From Bryobacterales bacterium (GTDB lineage: Bacteria > Acidobacteriota > Terriglobia > Bryobacterales > UBA6623), in the NCBI GenBank assembly GCA_028819255.1, contig JAPPMB010000037.1, forward strand, positions 28,637 through 92,636: DNA of 64,000 nt, written 5' to 3'. A program made the position numbers and the translations under genes. The stretch's first letter is position 1; the number at the start of each line of letters is the position of its first letter. The notes under the pieces were generated by a model. That model did not search any database. It was given only the letters and a program-made list of their open reading frames with translations, and was not told the origin of the DNA. Shown one piece after another: positions 29,467-38,824 of the stretch.

Positions 29467-29668
29467 TTTTGTTACGCACTACTCCGCGAGGAACGGATGA
29501 GCGGCCTCGATTGCAGCTATGGCGGCCTGCCAGACGGGAGCCGGAACGGCTTCCGGTCTGACGGTTCGGCTACACACCGGGTGAGTCCCATTCGATTCTT
29601 GGAAGAGGCTCGACCCAAGGTGTAGTGCGCAGCATCCAATGGCCCGCGTCGACGGGCAAGGAGGCAGC

Positions 29669-32260
29669 GTGACCAAGCAATCCAAGTCCTGCGGGGGCCA
29701 GCGGCCAACCGCGGGGAAGCGTTCTTCATCCCAGACAGGAATCGTTCGACCTGTCGATCGGCATTCCGGGCGGCTTGAGACCCGACGAAGGGCAGGCTCC
29801 CCGCCGATCCGGCCGGAGACCAGGCGAGGACTCACCCTCGCGAGTCGCCCCCCTGTTGCCGTGTCTGCGATTCCGCTCGTGCTGATCACGGCCGTCTTCG
29901 CTGTGCAGCTGCAGGCAGGCAGCCTGAGCGGACGAGTCCTCGACCCTCATGGTGCCGCCGTTGCAAGCGTCCGCTTACGCCTGTTTGACCGCAGCGGAGG
30001 GCCGGTCCGTCATGCCGTGAGCCGTGAAGACGGAAGCTACCTGTTCCAGAACGTCCTTCCGAACGAGTACCTGTTGGAGGGCGAGACACCGGACGCTGCG
30101 CTGGCGGGCTCCAGCGCCCTCTCCATCCATGGCGACGCCAGATTCGACCTGAGCCTTGCGGTCTCGGCTACCACGGTGGAGGTCTTCGTGACCGCCTCAA
30201 GCACGCCGGTTCCCGACGACGAGGTGGCCAAGGCCCTCGACGCCGTCGACGACGAGGAGACCGCCCTTCGAAACGAGTTTTCGCTGGCGGAAGCCATACG
30301 CACTATGCCTGGCGTTCGCGTCCAGCAGCTGCGGGGCCCAGGGAGCTTCGTGACCCTCCAGACGCGCGGTCTGCGGAGCTACGACACGGCCCTGCTTGTC
30401 GACGGCATGCGGTTCCGGGATGCCGCGGCCCCTCAGGGCGACGCCACGCTCTTCTATCAGGACATGTCGCTCGTCGACACGGACCGGGTGGAGTTCCTTC
30501 GCGGCAGCGGCTCGTCGCTCTACGGCTCCCACGCGATCGGCGGCGTGATCAACGTGAGGTCCCACCATGGCGGCGGTCGGCCACATGGCGAGATTCGCGC
30601 CGAGGGCGGCGGCCTTGGAATGCTTCGCGGAAACGCCAGGGCTGGCGGCGGTCTCGCGGAGGAGCGGTTTCAGTACAGCGCCGGGCTGTCCCACCTGAAC
30701 GTTACGCGAGGCTACCGCGGAGCAAGCCCTTTCCGAAACTCCAGCGCCCAGGGCTGGGTGCGGCACTCGTTGAGACCAGACCTGTCCCTGAGCGGCCGGA
30801 TCTGGTGGGCCGACTCCTTCCGCAGCCTGGTCGAAAACCCGGCCTTCCCCGGCTCGGTCCTCGCCAATTTTCCGAGCACGGGTACGGTGCGGGCGGTAGC
30901 ATTGCCTGTCTCCCAGTTGTCACTCCTGGAGCGCGGCGAGCCCTACAGCGCCGGTGCAGCGACTTTCGTTCCGGACCAGCTTGACCCTGACAACCGCAAT
31001 TCGTCGGGGTTTCGCGCTGCGGCGTTCATGCTGCGCCACGATGTGTCCCCCGGCAGCGCCTACCAGCTCTCCTACCAGTCCGTCGGAACGCAACGGAGAT
31101 ACCAGGACGGACCCGGCGGGCCCGGGCTCTACGACCCGGACGTCAGCAATGACGCCCGCTACAAGGGGGAGACGCATACGGTCCTCCTTCGCACGGATCA
31201 CCGGATCGGCAAGGTGCATCTGGCGAGCTTCGGATACGAGTTCGAGCACGAATCCTATTGGAACTTCAACACCGACGAGAGTCCCTCGCCAGCCGAGAGC
31301 ACTACGGAAATCTATCAGGGAAGCCATGCCGTCTTTGCACAGGACCAACTCAGCCTGCTGGACGGCAACCTGCGCATCAACCTGTCCGGACGGGCGCAGA
31401 GATTCGTTCTGGGCTCGCCCCGGTTCTCCGGCACAGACGGGCCCTATGCAGGCAGCCGCGCCGATTCCCCCCAAACCTCGTACGCCGCCGATGCCGCGGT
31501 CGCGTACTTCGTCCGATCCAGCGGCACGAAACTGCGTTCGCACATCGGAAACGCGTTTCGGGCCCCGTCACTGTACGAACGCTTCGGCGGATCCTTCTCC
31601 TCCTATGCCGGCAGCTTCACCTACTGGGGCGATCCCCGACTGGCTGCGGAACGCTCGCTGAACACCGATTTCGGCATCGATCAGTGGCTTTTCGATTCGT
31701 CGGTTCGGCTGAGCGGAACGTACTTCTTCACCAACCTCGTCGAGACGGTCATTTTCGACTTCGTGAACTTCCCGGCCAACGACGCATTCGGTCGATTCGG
31801 CGGATACCGCAACGCGGGCGGCGGCATCGCGCGGGGCCTCGAGCTAAGCACCCAGGTCGCGCCATCGTCGGGTACGAGTCTCCGCGCCTCGTACACCTAT
31901 GCGAACTCGGATTCGCGCACGCCCACGATCGGGACGGACTTCTTCCAGATTCCCGGTCTGTCGGCACACGTCTACTCCGCTACAGCCTCGCAATGGATCG
32001 GCCAGCGCATCAATGTCACTTTCGACATGTTCGCTGCGAGCGACTATATCCTCTCGCCATATGGAGCACAGGGCAGGAAGCTGCTGTTCGGCGGACCGGT
32101 CAAGGCGGACATCGTCTTCCGTTACGACCTGCCTCTGGAAGGAAGCAAGCGGATGGAGTTCTACGGCAAGGTCGAGAACGCATTCAACCACGACTACTAT
32201 GAAGACGGTTTCGCCAGTCCGGGGGCCTGGATGATCGGCGGAATCCGGTTCAGGTACTAG
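29669..32260 (+). CDS. Riboswitch-controlled TonB-dependent receptor, probable corrinoid importer (BtuB-like)
   Basis: About 863 residues from the GTG at 29669, chosen because GGAGGC lies just upstream; an ATG at 29639 is in frame. A polar 55-residue leader precedes the hydrophobic export segment (AVSAIPLVLITAVFAVQLQA). A carboxypeptidase-regulatory-like domain (GSLSGRVLDPHGAAVASVRL), a plug (LQTRGLRSYDTALLVDGM, VEFLRGSGSSLYGSHAIGGV) and a 22-strand-type barrel ending GGIRFRY follow. The cobalamin riboswitch directly upstream points to corrinoid uptake. Confidence 0.9.
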   Translation: MTKQSKSCGGQRPTAGKRSSSQTGIVRPVDRHSGRLETRRRAGSPPIRPETRRGLTLASRPPVAVSAIPLVLITAVFAVQLQAGSLSGRVLDPHGAAVASVRLRLFDRSGGPVRHAVSREDGSYLFQNVLPNEYLLEGETPDAALAGSSALSIHGDARFDLSLAVSATTVEVFVTASSTPVPDDEVAKALDAVDDEETALRNEFSLAEAIRTMPGVRVQQLRGPGSFVTLQTRGLRSYDTALLVDGMRFRDAAAPQGDATLFYQDMSLVDTDRVEFLRGSGSSLYGSHAIGGVINVRSHHGGGRPHGEIRAEGGGLGMLRGNARAGGGLAEERFQYSAGLSHLNVTRGYRGASPFRNSSAQGWVRHSLRPDLSLSGRIWWADSFRSLVENPAFPGSVLANFPSTGTVRAVALPVSQLSLLERGEPYSAGAATFVPDQLDPDNRNSSGFRAAAFMLRHDVSPGSAYQLSYQSVGTQRRYQDGPGGPGLYDPDVSNDARYKGETHTVLLRTDHRIGKVHLASFGYEFEHESYWNFNTDESPSPAESTTEIYQGSHAVFAQDQLSLLDGNLRINLSGRAQRFVLGSPRFSGTDGPYAGSRADSPQTSYAADAAVAYFVRSSGTKLRSHIGNAFRAPSLYERFGGSFSSYAGSFTYWGDPRLAAERSLNTDFGIDQWLFDSSVRLSGTYFFTNLVETVIFDFVNFPANDAFGRFGGYRNAGGGIARGLELSTQVAPSSGTSLRASYTYANSDSRTPTIGTDFFQIPGLSAHVYSATASQWIGQRINVTFDMFAASDYILSPYGAQGRKLLFGGPVKADIVFRYDLPLEGSKRMEFYGKVENAFNHDYYEDGFASPGAWMIGGIRFRY

Positions 32261-32373
32261 CAACGCCGTGGGGCATGGCCGCGCAGGGGCTCTCTCGATG
32301 ACCAAGCCCGATGGGCGTCACCCGTGATGGAGCGCACTGCCGGCCACCCTCCAAGGCTTCTCGAGTCGACCGA

Positions 32374-32749
32374 ATGAATTCCGCGTCGCGATTCGTTCTC
32401 GTCGCGCAGGCAGCGACCTGTCTGGTGCTCCTCGCCGGGGTCATCCGGTTCGTTCGGGGGCGCTTCCGTGGGGGGCCCACAGGAACTGGAAGATCCGAGC
32501 GTTCAGGCCGGTGACGCGTTCCCTCGTTTCGCCCTTGACGTCCGCGGTGACTCCCTAGGGCCCGAGCGCCCTCGCGGACGGCTTGCCTCGCAGGCCCTAC
32601 CGAACGGGTTCCCGTTCGCCATCGCCGCCGCGGACCGAACCGTTGTCGCGAGCGAGTTTGCCAAGGATCCACGCTACGCCTTCCTGGCCGGTGTGGAGAG
32701 AAGCTCGGACTTCGCCGCCACGGTGGGTCCGGAGTCGATTGTGCTCTGA
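32374..32749 (+). pseudogene. Possible decayed MauD/redoxin-like membrane protein
   Basis: An N-terminal hydrophobic helix (SRFVLVAQAATCLVLLAG) is in one frame. A second frame, overlapping at 32468, reads LEDPSVQAGDAFPRFALDV and then FPFAIAAADRTVVASEFAKD to a TGA at 32749. The order resembles membrane-anchored thioredoxin-like proteins, but the CxxC active site is missing and the frame changes. The family assignment is weak. Confidence 0.3.
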
Positions 32750-32892
32750 AGGCCTGATGTACAGCAACCGCAGCGAAGTCGGTCATGGGCTCAAAGCCCC
32801 CTACTGCGCATTGTGTCCGGGCCTCGCGGTCAGGCTCCAGGTGCGCCGGGAATCACAGCGAAACAACTGGGTCGCGAAGGAATGGAGGGTGT

Positions 32893-32968
32893 TGGTGGAC
32901 GACATGGGACTTGAACCCACAACCTCCGCATTGCGAACGCGGCGCTCTCCCGATTGAGCTAGTCGCCC
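32893..32968 (-). tRNA. tRNA-Ala (CGC anticodon)
   Basis: On the minus strand the acceptor GGGCGAC pairs with GTCGTCC (one G-T wobble), followed by A and an encoded CCA. D-arm TAGCTCAATCGGGAGAGC, anticodon loop TTCGCAA (CGC) and T-arm GTTGTGGGTTCAAGTCCCA are standard. It decodes GCG alanine codons. Confidence 0.95.
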
Positions 32969-33139
32969 AGTCCCATTCGCAATATAGCATTGGAGCCTCC
33001 GTCAGTGCCCGGAAGGCGCTGATTCCGGCCCGCGCCCGCGCTCCGGCCAATATGGTACGGTGACGTTGCGCGACGATCCCCGGGGTCGGGTTCCAAGCGG
33101 ACTCCGAGGCGAATCCCGGCAAGGTGGAAAGTGTCCGGC

Positions 33140-34417
33140 ATGAAACGAAGAACCTTTTTCGGCGCGGCGGCCGCAGCAGGTCTGGCTGCCAGCCAGTCCA
33201 CCCCCGTTGCCGCAAGCGACAAGGTCAACATCGGAATGATTGGCGTCGGAGGCCGGGGCCGGGGCTTGCTGGGCACATTCAGCAGCCTGCCCGATGTCAA
33301 TGTCGCCTACCTCTGCGACGCCGACCAGGCGTCGCTGGAGCGCGCCTCCCGGGTCCTCAAGCGAGCGGGCAGGGCTGTGCCGCAGACAACGAGCGACATG
33401 CGTAGGCTCTTCGATTCCAAGGACGTCGATGCCGTAGTTGTGGCAACCCCGGACCACTGGCACGCTCCGGCAACGATCCTGGCCTGCGACGCCGGGAAGG
33501 ACGTCTATGTGGAGAAGCCGGCCTCCCACAACATTCGGGAGGGGCGGCTGATGGTCGACGCCGCCCGGCGGAACCAGCGAATCGTGCAGGTCGGCACGCA
33601 GTCCCGCAGCCGGCCTTCGAGCCGCAAGGCGATCGAGATCTCGCGGTCCGGGGATCTGGGCGAGATCCTCATGGCCAAGGCCTGGGACGTCCAGCTCCGA
33701 GATGACATCGGGCACAAGCCCAACACCCCGGTCCCCAACGGCGTCGACTACGACACCTGGCTGGGCCCCGCCCCGTGGATTCCGTTCAACGAGAACCGCT
33801 TCCACTACAAGTGGCACTGGCACTGGCACTTCGGCACGGGCGACGCCGGCAACGACGGCGCCCACCAGATCGACATCGCGCGCTGGGCGCTGGGAACGGA
33901 CTTCCCGACGACGGCGAGCGGCATGGGCGGCAAGGTCTTCTTCAAGGACGACCAGCAGACGCCGGACACGATGAACGCGACGTTCCAGTACGCCAACGGG
34001 AAGGCACTGATCTGGGAGATGCGAATCTGGAACCCCTACGGGATGGACGGCCAGGAGAACGGCGTTGCCGTCTACGGCACCGACGCCTCGATCCAGATCG
34101 GCCGCTGGGACCGCCGCTGGGGCTACAAGCTGTTCGACGGCAAGGGCAATCTAGTGGAGCACAACGACGCCGATGACGAAGCCGACGACCACATGCGGAA
34201 TTTCGTCGACTGCATCCGCACCAGAGAGCTCCCCAATGCCGACATCTCGATCGGGCACATCTCCGCAATCCACTGTCATCTGGCAAACATCATCACGCGA
34301 ACCGGCCGGAACCTAGCGTTCGACCAGGAAACCGAGTCCATCGTTGGCGACCCGCATGCGAACCTATACGTGAAGCGGGCCTATCGATCCCACTGGAGCA
34401 CGCCAAGGGGCGTGTGA
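33140..34417 (+). CDS. Secreted Gfo/Idh/MocA-family oxidoreductase
   Basis: 425 residues from the ATG at 33140; a GTG at 33131, closer to the AAGGTGG sequence, is an alternative. A twin-arginine-like leader (KRRTFFGAAAAAGLAAS) indicates export in a folded state, probably with NAD(P) bound. The Rossmann motif is IGMIGVGGRGRGL, followed by VVVATPDHWHAPATI, CDAGKDVYVEKPASHN and VGTQSRS, typical of secreted sugar-derivative dehydrogenases. A GDAGNDGAHQIDIARWAL segment contains the catalytic His region. The substrate is unknown. Confidence 0.9.
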   Translation: MKRRTFFGAAAAAGLAASQSTPVAASDKVNIGMIGVGGRGRGLLGTFSSLPDVNVAYLCDADQASLERASRVLKRAGRAVPQTTSDMRRLFDSKDVDAVVVATPDHWHAPATILACDAGKDVYVEKPASHNIREGRLMVDAARRNQRIVQVGTQSRSRPSSRKAIEISRSGDLGEILMAKAWDVQLRDDIGHKPNTPVPNGVDYDTWLGPAPWIPFNENRFHYKWHWHWHFGTGDAGNDGAHQIDIARWALGTDFPTTASGMGGKVFFKDDQQTPDTMNATFQYANGKALIWEMRIWNPYGMDGQENGVAVYGTDASIQIGRWDRRWGYKLFDGKGNLVEHNDADDEADDHMRNFVDCIRTRELPNADISIGHISAIHCHLANIITRTGRNLAFDQETESIVGDPHANLYVKRAYRSHWSTPRGV

Positions 34418-34614
34418 CGCGATTTCCGAACGAGCATGTCGTCCGACCCCGATCCGGACCCCGACAGTAGGCAGGCGCGGAACTTCCGAAGCGGACACCT
34501 GCGCCGCCGAGGAGACGGCGAATCGCCCTGTCCGGCGGGCCCTGCAGACATCGGAGCGTCGACAGCCCCGCTTCCGCAGGCGAGCCCGCGAGTTCCTGCG
34601 AGAAAGGGCCGGCC

Positions 34615-35838
34615 ATGACGCTGCTGGTTCTCGTCGGCGCTTTGACAGTGCTGGTTTCGGGCGTTTGCTCGCTGTTCGAGGCGACGCTGTTCTCGACCCG
34701 GATTGGCGTGCTCGAAGCCGAGAGGTCGGGAGGCAAGCGTCCCGCACGGGCCAGCCGCTTCGTGGAAATGAAGTCGGAGATCGCTCGGCCGACCTCGGCG
34801 ATCCTCGTGCTGAACACCGTGGCCAACACGGCGGGCGCGACGGTCTGCGGGATGCTGGCGACGACCGTCCTGGGCGCGCAGTGGGTGCTGCCGTTCTCGA
34901 TCCTTCTGACCGTCCTGATCCTCTTTCTCGGCGAAATCCTCCCGAAGACGTTCGGCGCCACCCATTGGCGACGGATCTGGCACTGGATCGTGTGGCCGCT
35001 GACCGTCATGCAGAGAGGACTCGGCCCCCTGATCTGGGTCACGCAGCGGTTTGCCAACCTGTTCTCTTCCGGCCATGTCGGCCCGGTCGTGACGGAGGAC
35101 GAGATCAGGGCAAGCATCGAACTGGGCGGGAAGGCGGGCGAGCTTTCTCCGTCCGAAATGCAGCTACTCAAGGCGGTGTTCCGCTTTGACGACATCCTGA
35201 CCCGGCAGGTCATGGTCCCTCGGCGCGACGTTGTGTTCCTAGACGCCAGCTGGCCCCTCGAGAAGGGCTTCGACGTCGCCAGGCAGTCGCGGCACACCCG
35301 GTTTCCGCTTTGCGAGGGCTCGCTGGACTCGGTCGTGGGACTGGTCCATATCAAGGATCTGGTCGGCGTCGCGTCGGACCGCGACGTCGATCTGCGGTCC
35401 GTGTCGAGACCTCTGGCACACATTCCGGACACATTGCCCATCAGCCGGCTGCTGCGCCAGATGCAGAGCAGTCACCAGCACATGGCGCTCGTGGACGACG
35501 AGTATGGCGCGGTTGTCGGCATCGTGACCATGGAGAACGTCGTCGAGCAGATCGTTGGTGCTGTGCAGGACGAGTTTGACTCCGAGCTGCCCGAGATCGT
35601 GTCGGAGGGCCACGGAGTGTACAGGGTCAGCGGGCAGCTTCCCTTGGAGCGGATCAACCGCGAACTGGGCCTGGATCTCGAGTCCCACGACGTCGACTCC
35701 CTGTCCGGGCTCCTGGTCAGCCGCCTGAGCCGACTCGCCCTGGCGAACGACCGAGTCCAGTTGCACGGAGCCGTGGCACACGTGATCGAGGCACAGGGCG
35801 GGAGGGCAACCCAAGTCAGGATCAGGGTGACCAAATAG
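34615..35838 (+). CDS. CNNM/CorC (HlyC)-family membrane protein with CBS domains
   Basis: 407 residues. The N-terminal DUF21/CNNM membrane domain (about 1-140; LVSGVCSLFEATLFSTRIGV, FLGEILPKTFGATHW) has three or four helices. A CBS pair follows (about 190-315; VMVPRRDVVFLDASW, HMALVDDEYGAVVGIVTMEN) and a C-terminal CorC_HlyC domain (YRVSGQLPLERINRELGLDL). Such proteins are associated with magnesium or cobalt efflux and resistance. It stands alone on the strand. Confidence 0.93.
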   Translation: MTLLVLVGALTVLVSGVCSLFEATLFSTRIGVLEAERSGGKRPARASRFVEMKSEIARPTSAILVLNTVANTAGATVCGMLATTVLGAQWVLPFSILLTVLILFLGEILPKTFGATHWRRIWHWIVWPLTVMQRGLGPLIWVTQRFANLFSSGHVGPVVTEDEIRASIELGGKAGELSPSEMQLLKAVFRFDDILTRQVMVPRRDVVFLDASWPLEKGFDVARQSRHTRFPLCEGSLDSVVGLVHIKDLVGVASDRDVDLRSVSRPLAHIPDTLPISRLLRQMQSSHQHMALVDDEYGAVVGIVTMENVVEQIVGAVQDEFDSELPEIVSEGHGVYRVSGQLPLERINRELGLDLESHDVDSLSGLLVSRLSRLALANDRVQLHGAVAHVIEAQGGRATQVRIRVTK

Positions 35839-36526
35839 TGGGTCCTCCATATCCTGCGGATCCTGCGCCTGTCCCCGGCAACCGGCGCCCGAATTCGCCG
35901 CTCCTGTCCTCTCTTCGCCCCGCCCTACCGAGAACGCCGCCTCTGCGGCCATTTCCCGATCGTTCGCGGGAACATGGCAAAGTCGCCGTCCGTCCGGCGC
36001 CGGGACTCAGCGGTGTTGCCGAGCACGATGCCGGGCCGAGGTCAGCTCGGGGTCGCAACCTCGCCGGAATCTTCATGAGACCGCACGGGAATCCATGGCA
36101 ATCGGCGGCCATGCCACAACATCGTCGCGGCGACCGGGAGCAACCGCCGAGGAGCGAACAGCCCGCCAGCATCTCGGACCGTCCCAGCCGCTGCTTGACA
36201 GATACCGACCACGACTGTTAGATTCGCCCTTGTTGGCGGGAACGTTAAGCCTTCTCTATTGGCGAATCATTCTCGGTCAAATGAAGTTCGCGTTCCCGGT
36301 GCCAGCTGCCGTTCGCCTGAAGCGGATCCTCTCCAAATCAGGTGGCGCGGTTTTGCAGGGTCAGGCTGTGCGGAGAAGAGCCATCGATTCATGTCCATGC
36401 AGGTCTCAGTTCAGCTTCTGAGCGGACTCGATACCTTGTTGCCACGGCATTTGCGGATCAAGTCTCAGATTCCCTGTGATCACTGACCTCTAACAAGAAC
36501 ATACTATGCAATAGTCCAAGCCAGAA
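35839..36526. other. Intergenic region, GC falling toward the PH/SHOCT gene
   Basis: No supported gene. The base composition shifts from GC-rich to clearly more AT-rich from about 36230 onward, which continues through the next gene and suggests the left border of an acquired segment. Confidence 0.5.
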
Positions 36527-37570
36527 ATGCGCCACAATAAGAGTTCCATATCTCGCCAGAATCTCCGCAACTTGAGCGGATATGATCGCGAGGTATTGCG
36601 TCGACCTGAAACCGCTCACTTGCCATCAGTATTGGATGCAGGAGAGATGCCAAAGTGCATCGCATATGACCGTAACTTGAATTCTGTTGCATTTGCCACT
36701 GATCAGCGCATTATTAACATTAAAAAATCCGTTTTCGGAGATTCGATCAAGAAAGTGGAATCATATCCATACACCGATCTCATCTCTATCAAGGCTGGCA
36801 AAAAGTTTCTAGATTTTCCACTGGAGATAAAGACGGAGAAACAGGAGTCCATTAATATTAATGCCAGCAAAGAGACACGCTTCGCATTTGCAGAATTTGT
36901 TGAGAGAAAAATCGGTGAGGAGATTAAGAGAGCGAACAATCTACGACGCAAGACTAGGGACGCTCGACGAAAGCGTAGCATGAAAGCTCGAAGGAGACGC
37001 AATAGAAGAGCTCGACGGAAACGCAAATCAAGAGTGAAGGCCGCCAACTACGCTACCGGCGATTCTGGATCCACAGCAGGTCCTAAACTGTTGAGAGCGC
37101 ATGTGACCGGTGATCTGACCAATGTTCTGTCAAAGGGTGAACATGTCTTGGATATCATTCAGGGCGAGTATGACCATGAGTCCGGACTCATTCTTTCCAC
37201 GAATAAGCGGCTAGTCTTCATTGCGGGAGGCAGGCTCACTGGACATCGAATGGAGGATGTGCCGAATGACGAAATCACTTCAGTCCTGTACGATCCGTCG
37301 CTGTTGCCTGGAGCGATTACGATTAAGTCGTTCATATCCACAGGTACAATCTATGGAGTTCCAGAATGTCGTGCTCGTCAATTTGCCGAAGGACTGAATG
37401 CACGGACAACGACACTGGATGAACAGACTGAGACACAACAACGGTCCGTAAGTCTTGACGCAGCAGAGGGTATTGACATTGCATTGAGAAAACTAGCAAA
37501 ATTGGAGGAAGAAGGTATTCTAACTGAGAGAGAATTCATTGCCAAGAAGAGACAGCTCCTAGGAATCTGA
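36527..37570 (+). CDS. PH-like and SHOCT-domain protein in an AT-richer island
   Basis: 347 residues, with codon use visibly less GC-rich than its neighbours. Two bacterial PH-like domains can be seen: about 50-135 (CIAYDRNLNSVAFATDQRII) and about 190-290 (VLSKGEHVLDIIQGEYD, LILSTNKRLVFIAGG). They are separated by a highly basic linker (about 140-172) rich in Arg and Lys. The C-terminus (about 317-346; ALRKLAKLEEEGILTEREFI) is a SHOCT domain, an oligomerisation module. The cellular role is unknown; the basic linker could bind nucleic acid or membrane. Probably horizontally acquired. Confidence 0.8.
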   Translation: MRHNKSSISRQNLRNLSGYDREVLRRPETAHLPSVLDAGEMPKCIAYDRNLNSVAFATDQRIINIKKSVFGDSIKKVESYPYTDLISIKAGKKFLDFPLEIKTEKQESININASKETRFAFAEFVERKIGEEIKRANNLRRKTRDARRKRSMKARRRRNRRARRKRKSRVKAANYATGDSGSTAGPKLLRAHVTGDLTNVLSKGEHVLDIIQGEYDHESGLILSTNKRLVFIAGGRLTGHRMEDVPNDEITSVLYDPSLLPGAITIKSFISTGTIYGVPECRARQFAEGLNARTTTLDEQTETQQRSVSLDAAEGIDIALRKLAKLEEEGILTEREFIAKKRQLLGI

Positions 37571-38824
37571 TTCTAGTTGAACAACGACCTGACGACTGGG
37601 CCACGGCTAGGCCGCCAAGTGTGCCTCGTCGGAGTGCCTGATATGGAGTCTTTCAAGACCACGTTGCAATTCGAAGGCAGCGGTCTTCACGCCATGTAGG
37701 AAAGTCCGACTCGGTCGGAAGGCAGGGGCGATTTCGGGACTGTAGCAGGCCTCACCTTGCGGACGACTTCGAAACAACCCGACTTTCGGAACTGGTTCGG
37801 ACAGAATGACCGTCACGCCAGGGGAACTGAGCCATGCTCGCTGTCGCTCGCAGGACTACAGGTCGAGTTCACGGGAACATCAGCTGACGCTATCCGGGGG
37901 AGGAGGGGCTTGCTTGCGAATGCTCGGATGGCCAGAGCCGCATCGCACCGCCGGGGTTCCGGTCAAGGCAGTTTCCGAACCGAGGCCGGGAGGCTGCACC
38001 AGTTGCTGCGGCAAGCGTCCCGTTGCTGCAGATTTCCGTGAGGGAGCTTCGTGGTCGCGGTCCCGTTCGACCGCGACGAAACGCACCCCGGATCGCGCGA
38101 TGCGGGGCGAGGACAGCATGCGAATTGCGCGGCGGCAGATCACCAGCGCCGACGTCATGCGCGGTTCGTGCTGGGCCGAACACGTGCCGCCCTGCCCAGC
38201 CCGGAACATTGCAACATCCAAGAGGCCGACCGCCTTGATCACGATGTGCGGGAGATCATCATCGAGCATGCCGGGACGCAGCAGACAGGGCTGCCCACGA
38301 TGGCAACGCGCTGATCCGGCGATGCGGGAATTGTGTTATGCAGGCTTGTCCGCTAGGGCTGGGGCTGCGAAGATTCCCTTGGAGCAGAGAAGGGGCCGAT
38401 TCGTGCCTCTCCGGGAGCGATGCTCAGACTGGACACGCCGGGGCGGACCCGGATCCGGTATCAGCGTGCGGGCCCCGTGTGGCCGGCATTCGCAGAGCGC
38501 TCTCCGGACCAAGCCCCGTTTCGGCGGGCGCTGACGCGACTGCCCCTCCGCGGCTGGAGGGAGGCGCCGAGCGCAGCGTGGGGCCTCCTGTGGGGGAGTG
38601 CCCGGAACACTGCCTGCATCGCCTAGGTGGCCCGCTCAAAGGCGCTGGGACCACGCCCGACCGGACGATTCTGACCCGGAATCGGCTCGGAACCTGTTCC
38701 TCAGCGATGCTGCCACACACCCACCCAGACCGAGTCGATCAGACGCCCGAAGACCTGAGACTGGTGAGGGATTGCCAGAGGTTGGTTGAGCGGGAAGCAG
38801 AGCCGCAAGGTAACAATTGCAAGG
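37571..38824. other. Long region without a recognised gene
   Basis: About 1.25 kb. Frames on both strands are mutually overlapping and show no family features. It may be debris flanking the acquired PH/SHOCT gene. Confidence 0.45.
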
